Below, piece by piece: positions 54,650 to 64,000 of a stretch of DNA of 64,000 bases. The notes below the pieces were generated by a model that saw only the letters and a program-made list of their open reading frames with translations, made no database searches and was not told the origin of the DNA. Source of the stretch: JAUIKM01 sp964445695. GTDB taxonomy: Bacteria > Bacteroidota > Ignavibacteria > Kapaibacteriales > UBA7675. Position 1 is the stretch's first letter. Each line of letters opens with the position of its first letter. The stretch is taken from the NCBI GenBank assembly GCA_964445695.1, contig CAYULF010000005.1:248001-312000 (forward strand), given 5' to 3'. Made by a program: the position numbers and the translations under genes.

Positions 54650-55069
54650 TCAGTGCGGCAGCTTTGCGCGCACCATGCCGTAGGTCCACGTTCCGGCAAT
54701 GGCCGAGAGAATCATGATGCCCGCCACACCGATGCCGTTGCCCAGCAGCGTGTACATCGGACCCGGACACGCGCCGCTCAGCGCCCAGCCCGCACCGAAG
54801 ATCGAGCCGCCCAGCAGGTAGCGCGGAATGCTCTGCGCCTTGTCCGCAAAACTGATAGGATCGCCCTCGGCCGAGGTCAGCCCGAGGCGTTTGATTAACA
54901 TGACAATACCCGCGCCGACGAGCACCGCCGAACCGAGAATGCCGTACATGTGGAAAGAATCAAAGCGGAACATCTCCTGAATGCGGAACCAGGAGATCAC
55001 CTCCGCCTTGGTTAACACGATGCCGAACAGGACGCCTGTCAGGCCGAATTTTAAACAACGTTTCAGCAT
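54650..55069 (-). CDS. YeeE/YedE-family (DUF6691) sulfur transporter half, C-terminal type
   Basis: 139 aa with four predicted transmembrane helices. The signature SGACPGPMYTLLGNG carries the Cys expected to contact the sulfur substrate. It starts three bases after the companion gene's stop, so the two halves are translated together and probably form one transporter, like PmpA/PmpB, importing thiosulfate or other reduced sulfur. Last gene of a persulfide operon. Inner membrane. Confidence 0.9.
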   Translation of the reverse strand: MLKRCLKFGLTGVLFGIVLTKAEVISWFRIQEMFRFDSFHMYGILGSAVLVGAGIVMLIKRLGLTSAEGDPISFADKAQSIPRYLLGGSIFGAGWALSGACPGPMYTLLGNGIGVAGIMILSAIAGTWTYGMVRAKLPH

Positions 55070-55072
55070 GGC

Positions 55073-55648
55073 TCAAAAGATTATTGGTAAGAGAAAGTGA
55101 GTAGTTAACAGTCCGCCGACGAAAAAACCGCTGACGGCCAGCAGGGAAGGCCACTGCATCGTGCTCAGTCCCGTGATGCCGTGCCCGGACGTGCAGCCGC
55201 CGGCATAACGCGCGCCGAAACCGACGAGAAATCCGCCGACGACCATCACCATCAGACCCGGCAGTGAAAAGAGCGCGTCCCAGGAAAACAGGCTCGTGGG
55301 CATCAGACCCAGCGTCTCGTCCGCGCCGACAATTCCCAGTGAGGCAAGCTCCGCCTGCGTCTGAACCGCCAGCGCCAGCGGCTCCGGGTTGCTCAGAAAT
55401 GTCGAAGCCAGCAGGCCGCCGACCACCGCGCCGAGAATGAAGACCAGGTTCCAGCGGTGTTCGCGCAGGTCCAGATCAAAGAAGGGGTTACAGCGCCCGC
55501 CGCCGGCGATGCTGCAGGCCGTGCGCATCGTTGACGACACGCCGAAGGTGCGCCCCAGGTAAAACAGGGTAAACATCACCAGGGCTATCATCGGCCCGGC
55601 CACGTACCAGGCCCAGGGTTGTGAAACAATATCAAGAAGTGCGTTCAT
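55073..55648 (-). CDS. YeeE/YedE-family sulfur transporter half, N-terminal type
   Basis: 191 aa from the ATG at 55648; an ATG seven codons earlier is an alternative. Several transmembrane helices. Two Cys motifs characteristic of the family: SIAGGGRCNPFFDLDL and ARYAGGCTSGHGITGLS. Works with the next gene as a two-piece sulfur compound transporter. The insert between helices (about 75-120) is longer than in the shortest relatives. It lies 150 bases after the persulfide dioxygenase gene in the same operon. Confidence 0.9.
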   Translation of the reverse strand: MNALLDIVSQPWAWYVAGPMIALVMFTLFYLGRTFGVSSTMRTACSIAGGGRCNPFFDLDLREHRWNLVFILGAVVGGLLASTFLSNPEPLALAVQTQAELASLGIVGADETLGLMPTSLFSWDALFSLPGLMVMVVGGFLVGFGARYAGGCTSGHGITGLSTMQWPSLLAVSGFFVGGLLTTHFLLPIIF

Positions 55649-55802
55649 GGCAAGATCCGTTGCTTCCACGTTGAAAAACGCGGACTGAATGTGTGTTTAA
55701 TGTTTGCTTGTTTTGGCGTCGCGGCTGTTTAACAGCGCGTCGACGCGGGCGGTAAGTCGGCGGGCGCAACGTGTTTTAGCGCGCCCGCCGGATGCCCTGG
55801 AA

Positions 55803-57152
55803 TTATATGAACGATTCGATGGCGGTACCCAGATCCATCACCTTGACTTCGGAGCCGAGCTGGGCCTGCAGGATGCTCGAACCGGCCGCGGAGCGATAAC
55901 CCGCCGCGCAGTGCACCACGATGTCCTTGTCGCGCGGCAGCGTGGACGCCAGTTCGCGCAGGTCGGGCAGCGGCGCGGCGACGGCCTGGGCAAAAAACTT
56001 GCCGTCGGCGATTTCACCGGTGTTGCGCACGTCCACGATCGTGAACTTGTCCGGCTGCGCCTTGAACTCGTCCAGATTGAGCGCCGGCGAAGTTGTGCCG
56101 CGGTCGGCGGCGTCGAGATTGTTAAACAGGCCCGCGGCTTTGATGTTTGTTTCGTAGCCGATTTTGGCGCTCTTCTCGATCAGTTCGTTCAGCGTCGCCT
56201 CGTCGTCGGCGATGAGGTAGAATTTCTCGTTCGGTCCGACGATCGATCCCAGCCAGGTTTCGAACTTGCCGCCGTTCTGAATGTTAAACGCGCCGTCGGC
56301 GTGGCCCAGTTTGAAGTTGTCGGAGGGACGCGCGTCCACTACGACGGCGCCGGTTTCCAGTTTGGCGCCTTTGCCCAGACGCGGCACGGCTTTGAGGCTC
56401 TCGTTGTAGCTGCGCGCGCCCTGGCGGTTGACTTCCACGTCGTGGCCGAAGTATTTGGGAATGAAGGGCTGGTCGGCGGTTAACACTTTGACGAACTCTT
56501 CCTCGCTCATCGGCTGCAGCGCGTAGTTTTCCAGCAGTTCGCGGCCGATCGTGCTGTGCAGATCTTCGCTTAAACTTTTGCCGCAGAGCGAGCCCGCGCC
56601 GTGCGCCGGGTAAACGAGCGTTTCTTTGTCGAGCGTCATGAGTTTGTCGCGCGTTGAATGGTACATCTGGCGCGCCAGTTCTTCGCGCTTGGCTTTCAGG
56701 TTGCCGACGCCTTCGCGCAGGTCCGGGCGTCCTACATCGCCGACAAACAAGGTGTCGCCTGTGAAAACGGCGCGCTGTTTGCCTTCTTCGTCGCGCAGCA
56801 GGATGCTGATGCTGTCGGGCGAGTGACCCGGCGTGTGCAGTATCTCGAGTTTGACGTCTCCCAGCGCCACCGTGTCGCCTTCGTCCACGTGTTCGTGGTC
56901 GTAAGCCGCGCCGATGAGCGAGCTGGCGTAAATCTTTGCGCCGGTGTCCTGTTTAATCTGCGCGTGTGAACTGACGAAGTCGGCGTGCGGGTGCGTCTCG
57001 ATCACAGCCGTGATTTTAGCGTCGTGTTTGGCGGCAAAATCGTAGTAGGGCTGCGGATTGCGCGCCGGGTCTACAAGCGCCATCTGTCCGTTGCTGATGA
57101 CCGCGTAGGAACTGTGAGCAAGGCCGGCGTCGAAGAATTGTTCGATAATCAT
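55803..57152 (-). CDS. Persulfide dioxygenase fused to two rhodanese domains
   Basis: 449 aa. AAGG lies about ten bases before the ATG. A metallo-beta-lactamase domain (about 1-245) carries iron ligands in ETHPHADFVSSH, HTPGHSPDS and FTGDTLFVGDVGRPDL, the last being diagnostic for ETHE1/CstB-type persulfide dioxygenases. A first rhodanese domain (about 255-345) lacks the catalytic Cys (FYLIADDEATL at that place). A second (about 355-449) has it in VVHCAAGYRSA (Cys about 415). It oxidises glutathione- or protein persulfide to sulfite and can transfer sulfur to make thiosulfate. Cytoplasmic core enzyme of the operon. Confidence 0.94.
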   Translation of the reverse strand: MIIEQFFDAGLAHSSYAVISNGQMALVDPARNPQPYYDFAAKHDAKITAVIETHPHADFVSSHAQIKQDTGAKIYASSLIGAAYDHEHVDEGDTVALGDVKLEILHTPGHSPDSISILLRDEEGKQRAVFTGDTLFVGDVGRPDLREGVGNLKAKREELARQMYHSTRDKLMTLDKETLVYPAHGAGSLCGKSLSEDLHSTIGRELLENYALQPMSEEEFVKVLTADQPFIPKYFGHDVEVNRQGARSYNESLKAVPRLGKGAKLETGAVVVDARPSDNFKLGHADGAFNIQNGGKFETWLGSIVGPNEKFYLIADDEATLNELIEKSAKIGYETNIKAAGLFNNLDAADRGTTSPALNLDEFKAQPDKFTIVDVRNTGEIADGKFFAQAVAAPLPDLRELASTLPRDKDIVVHCAAGYRSAAGSSILQAQLGSEVKVMDLGTAIESFI

Positions 57153-57224
57153 GATAGGTACCCTTGAAGTAAAATGTTAATGATGTGTTCAGTCAGATAA
57201 ATTTTCTGTTGTTGAATTCCTGTA

Positions 57225-58043
57225 TCAGAGCAGTACTTCACGAAGCATGATGTAAGCAGCCATCACCAGCACGAACCAGCCGAAGCCCGTTTTGAGGCGT
57301 TGCCCGGCTATGTAGTGCGAAGCCACGATGCCGACGAAGAGACCGAGAATTGCCAGCCCGGTGACAAGCAAAAGAAAACCCATGTCGATCGGCAGTCCCG
57401 CCATGACGTCGCCCCCGAAACCGATCAGCGATTTGGCCGCGATAATCATCAGCGATGTGCCCACCGCCGTTTTCATCGGCAGTTTGGCCAGCAGAACCAG
57501 CGCCGGAATAATCAGGAAACCGCCGCCCGCGCCGACGACGCCCGTCAGCACGCCCACGAGCAAACCCTCCAGCGCAATCCAGTGAATCGGCAGCGAAGTG
57601 TCCGCCTTGTTCTCTGTCACATCTGCCGCGCCGCCGGCCGGGGTTTTGCGTTTGCGGATCATCGATATGCCCGCAAAAAGCATGATAATCGCAAACCAGA
57701 TCAGGATCGCCATGTCCCGCGTCAGCTCGTGTCCGCCGATGGTAAACAGCGATTCCGGGATGGCCGGCATCAGGTAACGACGCGTCAGGTAGACCGAAAT
57801 CAGCGCCGGGATGGCGAAGATCACGCCCGTGCGGACGTCCACCTGGCCGCGGCGGAAGTACTGCACCGCGCCGATCAGCGCCGTGGCGCCGACGACAAAG
57901 AGTGAGTATGATGTCGCCGTGACGGCGTCCAGGTAAAACAGGTATGTAAGTACCGGCAAGGTCAGGATCGAGCCGCCGCCGCCGATGAGGCCCAGCGTGA
58001 AGCCGATCAGAATCGATGCCAGGTATCCAAAAATATCTTCCAT
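57225..58043 (-). CDS. TauE/SafE (TSUP) family sulfite or sulfur-compound exporter
   Basis: 272 aa from the ATG at 58043; a start nine codons earlier is possible, but GAGGAG then lies inside the coding sequence. About eight transmembrane helices, with the two family repeats each led by a Gly-rich motif (GLIGGGGSILTLP and GVVGAGGGFLIIP). In operons with persulfide dioxygenase it usually exports the sulfite formed. It follows the regulator by 53 bases. Confidence 0.92.
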   Translation of the reverse strand: MEDIFGYLASILIGFTLGLIGGGGSILTLPVLTYLFYLDAVTATSYSLFVVGATALIGAVQYFRRGQVDVRTGVIFAIPALISVYLTRRYLMPAIPESLFTIGGHELTRDMAILIWFAIIMLFAGISMIRKRKTPAGGAADVTENKADTSLPIHWIALEGLLVGVLTGVVGAGGGFLIIPALVLLAKLPMKTAVGTSLMIIAAKSLIGFGGDVMAGLPIDMGFLLLVTGLAILGLFVGIVASHYIAGQRLKTGFGWFVLVMAAYIMLREVLL

Positions 58044-58096
58044 TGTTGTCGTTTGCTCCTCAGCCGCCAAAGGCTGTGTGTCCGGGTGCGCCCGGT

Positions 58097-58432
58097 TCAG
58101 ATAATGTTGCAGTTGCAGTTTTCAAGGCAGTCGAAAATCTTGAGGATGTCGCGCTCGCGCAGGAAGTACATCATGTTTTTGCCGCTGCGCTGCGCGCCGA
58201 GCAGCCCGCTGTTTTTCATCGTGCTCAGATGATGCGAGACGAGCGATTGTTCGCTGTCCAGCTCCGCGCAGATGTCGCCGACGCTGAGCGAGTCGTGACG
58301 TCCGAGCAGATCCACGATGGCCAGGCGCAGCGGATGTGCGACGCATTTAAGGATGTGCGCCGCTTTTTCCAGGCTGTCGGCGTCGAGCCTGCGGCGGGCG
58401 CCTGCGCTCGTTTTTTCCGTTCCTGTTACCAT
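58097..58432 (-). CDS. ArsR-family repressor, probable persulfide sensor
   Basis: 111 aa from the ATG at 58432 (AGGA upstream); the longer frame upstream is not family-like. Winged helix-turn-helix: KCVAHPLRLAIVDLL, then the recognition region SEQSLVSHHLSTMKNSGLL and the wing GKNMMYFLRE. Cysteines at about 30 and 55 and a C-terminal cluster (CLENCNC, about 102-108) are placed so that two could form a polysulfide bridge, as known for BigR and SqrR, which repress persulfide oxidation genes. It leads the sulfur operon. An imperfect palindrome just upstream is its likely operator. Confidence 0.88.
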   Translation of the reverse strand: MVTGTEKTSAGARRRLDADSLEKAAHILKCVAHPLRLAIVDLLGRHDSLSVGDICAELDSEQSLVSHHLSTMKNSGLLGAQRSGKNMMYFLRERDILKIFDCLENCNCNII

Positions 58433-58474
58433 TGTGCCCGTGTCCTTTCTGTTTGTTCGATTGTTCGGCTGCAA

Positions 58475-58498
58475 ATATATGTAAAACTCATCATATGT
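58475..58498. promoter_or_regulatory. Candidate ArsR-type operator
   Basis: ATATATG, a ten-base spacer, then CATATGT: an imperfect inverted repeat (six of seven pairs) in an AT-rich patch 43 bases upstream of the regulator ATG. Position and base composition fit autoregulation of the sulfur operon. Confidence 0.45.
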
Positions 58499-58747
58499 CA
58501 AATCCTTGATGCGTTGACTCGCGAATGCGGTCAATATTGTACGGTTCGCGTTCGGGTGAAATGCGGTCCGCGCCGGCGCACAATTGGGCGTCAATGCATA
58601 ATTTTTTGGACTTTGGACGGCGCATTTGCCAAATTGCAGAGTTGCATACATGCTTTGTTCCATGGCATGGTGCGCGGGGGAGCTGCGGCGGGCCGCCGTA
58701 CTGCGCTTCATCGAAACCCGATGTTTGTACAACTACTCATTTCAGGA

Positions 58748-60091
58748 ATGGAAATCGGTATGGAAGTCGATGTGCTTCTTGACAACGTCAAGCGCAAAAA
58801 CCCCGGCGAACATGAATTTCATCAGGCGGTAACGGAAGTCGTCCAGCACGTGGCGCCCTTCGCCAACCGCAACCCCAAATATCGCAAGATGGCCATCCTC
58901 GAGCGCCTGGTCGAACCCGACCGGGTAGTCATGTTCAGGGTGGCGTGGCTGGACGACAACAATCTGGTGCAGGTCAACCGCGGTTACCGCATTCAGTTTA
59001 ACAACGCCATCGGTCCCTATAAAGGCGGCCTGCGTTTTGACGGCAGCGTCAGCCTCAGCATTCTCAAATTCCTGGCCTTTGAGCAGATCTTCAAAAACAG
59101 CCTGACCACGCTGCCGATGGGCGGCGGCAAAGGCGGCTCCGACTTCAGCCCCAAGGGCAAGTCGGACATGGAAGTCATGCGTTTCTGCCAGTCGTTCATG
59201 ACCGAACTGGCGCGTCATATCGGTGCAAATGTCGACGTTCCGGCGGGCGACATCGGCGTCGGCGCGCGCGAAGTCGGTTATCTCTTTGGTCAGTACAAAC
59301 GCCTCCGCAATAAATTTGAGGGCGTGCTGACGGGCAAAGGCGCTGAATACGGCGGCAGCAAGATTCGTCCCGAAGCCACCGGCTACGGCGCGGTCTACTT
59401 TGCGGAGGAGATGCTCAAGCGCAAAAACGACGGATTTGAGGGCAAGACGGCGACAATCAGCGGTTCGGGCAATGTGGCGCAATACGCCGCCGAAAAGCTG
59501 ATTCAATTGGGGGCAAAAGTTTTATCTCTTTCCGATCGTCAGGGAACGCTGTATATTCCCGGTGGGTTAACGGAAGAAGGTCTTGCGCGCGTCATGCAGA
59601 TCAAGAACGAAGAGCGCTCGCCGCTCAGCGTTTTCTGCGATAGTTTTGAAGCTGAATTCCGCGAGGGTCAAAATCCCTGGTCCATCGACTGCGACATGGC
59701 CTATCCCTGTGCCACGCAGAACGAGCTGGACGAGACCGACGCGCGCATCCTGGTTGAAAACGGTTGTACGCTGGTAAGCGAAGGCGCGAACATGCCTTCG
59801 ACGCCCGGAGCGGTGGAGGTCTTTGAGGGATCGAAGATCATGTACGCACCCGGCAAGGCGGCCAACGCGGGCGGCGTGGCGGTCTCCGGTCTGGAGATGT
59901 CGCAGAACTCGCAGCGCCTCTCCTGGGACAGCGAAGAAGTTGACCGCCGCCTCAAGAAAATCATGTCGGACGTGCACGAATCCTGTGTTGAATACGGCAC
60001 GGAAAATGGGCACGTCAACTACGTCGCCGGCGCAAACATCGCCGGTTTCGTGAAAGTCGCCAACGCCATGCTGGCGTACGGTGTAGTTTAA
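58748..60091 (+). CDS. gdhA: NADP-type glutamate dehydrogenase
   Basis: 447 aa from the ATG at 58748, the exact length of typical GdhA; the ATG at 58760 is an alternative with better spacing to AGGA. Conserved: RVVMFRVAWLDDNN, IGPYKGGLRF, the catalytic region LPMGGGKGGSDFSPKGKSD, PAGDIGVGAREVGYL, the Rossmann loop ISGSGNVAQYAAEKL, and APGKAANAGGVAVSGLEM. It makes glutamate from 2-oxoglutarate and ammonium, hexameric and cytoplasmic. Divergent from the ArsR gene, followed by its own terminator. Confidence 0.96.
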   Translation: MEIGMEVDVLLDNVKRKNPGEHEFHQAVTEVVQHVAPFANRNPKYRKMAILERLVEPDRVVMFRVAWLDDNNLVQVNRGYRIQFNNAIGPYKGGLRFDGSVSLSILKFLAFEQIFKNSLTTLPMGGGKGGSDFSPKGKSDMEVMRFCQSFMTELARHIGANVDVPAGDIGVGAREVGYLFGQYKRLRNKFEGVLTGKGAEYGGSKIRPEATGYGAVYFAEEMLKRKNDGFEGKTATISGSGNVAQYAAEKLIQLGAKVLSLSDRQGTLYIPGGLTEEGLARVMQIKNEERSPLSVFCDSFEAEFREGQNPWSIDCDMAYPCATQNELDETDARILVENGCTLVSEGANMPSTPGAVEVFEGSKIMYAPGKAANAGGVAVSGLEMSQNSQRLSWDSEEVDRRLKKIMSDVHESCVEYGTENGHVNYVAGANIAGFVKVANAMLAYGVV

Positions 60092-60395
60092 GTCGGGTCA
60101 GTAAAGAACTCGAGTACCGTCAATGGGGTCTCGGCGTTTCGGCGCCGGGGCCCTGTTGCTTTTCAGGCTGTTCGGTCGCGTTGTTTATCGGCTTGTTTAA
60201 GTGTTTTTACTCGCGGACTTCTGACTGCGGCTACTGCGTGCGCCGCTTTAAAGGCCGTTTTGTTTGTCACTGGGTTTGAAGTCTCGAGTATTTGAGGCTG
60301 TTGAAAGTCTCAAAGTCTATCAGTTCGAAGCCTGGTCGTTGAACCACAAGACTTCGAGCGCAAAGTCTGTCGCAAGTCTTCCCACAGTTAGCCGA
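60092..60395. other. Gap between gdhA and hsdR
   Basis: 304 bases between convergent genes. It carries the gdhA terminator. After it lies a stretch (60275-60390) with several repeats of AAGTCT/AGTCTC words (GAAGTCTCGAG, AAAGTCTCAAAGTCT, CAAAGTCTGTCGCAAGTCTT). No gene. Confidence 0.6.
60124..60163 (+). terminator. Rho-independent terminator of gdhA
   Basis: Stem GGGTCTCGGCG / CGCCGGGGCCC with G-T pairs, loop TTTCGG, then TGTTGCTTTT, about 35 bases past the gdhA stop. Confidence 0.75.
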
Positions 60396-63608
<3,213 letters not shown>

Positions 63609-63696
63609 GGAACGCGCCTCCAGGAAAAGTGTGAGAGAATTGAACATCAAGTCACGAGTGTTTTGCAGTCATTTCCTGCAAACCTCGATTTTTTAT

Positions 63697-63825
63697 TCAA
63701 GTAGCGGTTCCGACAATTAAGAAAGCTTGGCAGCGATTGTAATCCCTGCCGCTGCGATACTGAAGCTCGGCATTGACAATGATCTCCAGCGGGCCTTTAA
63801 CCCATGGTTTCAGAGAGGCGCTCAT
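63697..63825 (-). pseudogene. Truncated gene between hsdS and hsdR
   Basis: Short frame of 42 codons beginning ATGAGC, overlapping the hsdS stop by ATGA, as in an intact operon. It reads MSASLKPWVKGPLEIIVNAE and then a YRSGRDYNR block. From memory this matches the N-terminus of an uncharacterised protein of about 300 residues often encoded inside type I restriction loci. The similarity stops after DYNR and a TGA follows soon after, with no continuation in the next 90 bases before hsdR. Most likely a frameshifted and deleted remnant. A genuine 42-aa peptide cannot be excluded. Confidence 0.6.
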
Positions 63826-64000
63826 TTTACTTCCTCCAGTATTTTGTCGACATCTTTAATCCGCAGTTCACCGGATATGAGTTTGGGGAGGAGGATGTCT
63901 CGCAAAGCAGCCAACGTAAAGTACTCATCATCAAGCTTAGTTATCTGGCCTACGTGACTTTCAACAAGTTTGCCAAACTTCAAATAAATACCAGTGGGGG
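63822..64000 (-). CDS. hsdS: Type I restriction specificity subunit, C-terminal end (partial)
   Basis: Only the last 58 codons are in the window; the 5' part lies beyond 64000. The C-terminal sequence LAALRDILLPKLISGELRI, followed by KDVDKILEEVK, is the characteristic last conserved helix of HsdS. HsdS recognises the bipartite DNA target and docks HsdM and HsdR. Gene order S then R on the minus strand implies hsdM further upstream outside the window. Confidence 0.92.
   Translation of the reverse strand, partial: PTGIYLKFGKLVESHVGQITKLDDEYFTLAALRDILLPKLISGELRIKDVDKILEEVK

Overview
The window looks like a chromosomal segment (GC roughly 55-60 percent by eye) of a free-living bacterium in the Bacteroidota / FCB superphylum. 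Eleven predicted secreted proteins end in a type IX secretion (T9SS) C-terminal sorting domain of the PNP...LPAGxYxLxI type. A glgA gene is followed by a DUF4270 lipoprotein, a pairing familiar from Bacteroidota, and TonB, SPOR and beta-barrel proteins are present. Many genes have a clear AGGAG-type ribosome binding site, which is uncommon in classical Bacteroidia. A deep-branching lineage (Rhodothermota-, Balneolota- or Kapabacteria-like) is therefore my guess, but the sequence alone does not settle it.

Layout. (1) 1-15.7 kb: seven tandem minus-strand genes, the first cut by the window edge, for large secreted T9SS cargo proteins. They share a signal peptide, an N-terminal domain, Ca-binding-like SdrB/CNA-B modules with a Cys pair, DUF11-like domains and a T9SS tail. 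Most have their own terminator. Two neighbours share a 422-bp block that appears identical. (2) 16-24 kb: a 2-hydroxyacid dehydrogenase, an orphan 135-aa protein, a GT2 glycosyltransferase, a GC-rich cluster of two paralogous helical proteins with a small antisense secreted peptide and a 139-aa partner, and a DUF58 protein. (3) 24-31.7 kb: an envelope operon (giant TPR protein, outer-membrane barrel, SPOR protein with a His/Asp-rich linker, TonB). (4) 32-37.3 kb: glgA, DUF4270 lipoprotein and two outer-membrane or secreted proteins, then a CAU-anticodon tRNA. (5) 37.8-41 kb: two paralogous small secreted proteins with a WWGW motif, and fumC.

(6) 41-46 kb: a noncoding stretch with repeated structured elements, and a class II (B12-dependent) ribonucleotide reductase. 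(7) 46-51 kb: pfkA-nadK-pyk on the minus strand and a divergent secreted M24 aminopeptidase. (8) 51.3-54 kb: three tandem small T9SS proteins, then acylphosphatase. (9) 54.6-58.4 kb: a minus-strand sulfur/persulfide operon (ArsR regulator, TauE transporter, persulfide dioxygenase-rhodanese fusion, two YeeE-type half transporters), divergent from gdhA. (10) 60.4-64 kb: a type I restriction locus with hsdR, a truncated gene and the 3' end of hsdS.

Central metabolism (glgA, pfkA, pyk, fumC, gdhA, nadK) lies among surface and secreted protein genes. No transposase, integrase, prophage or CRISPR array was seen. The least explained parts are the T9SS array with its conversion tract, the 18.8-22.8 kb helical-protein cluster, the WWGW pair, the His-rich envelope operon and the structured repeats at 41.4-41.8 kb.
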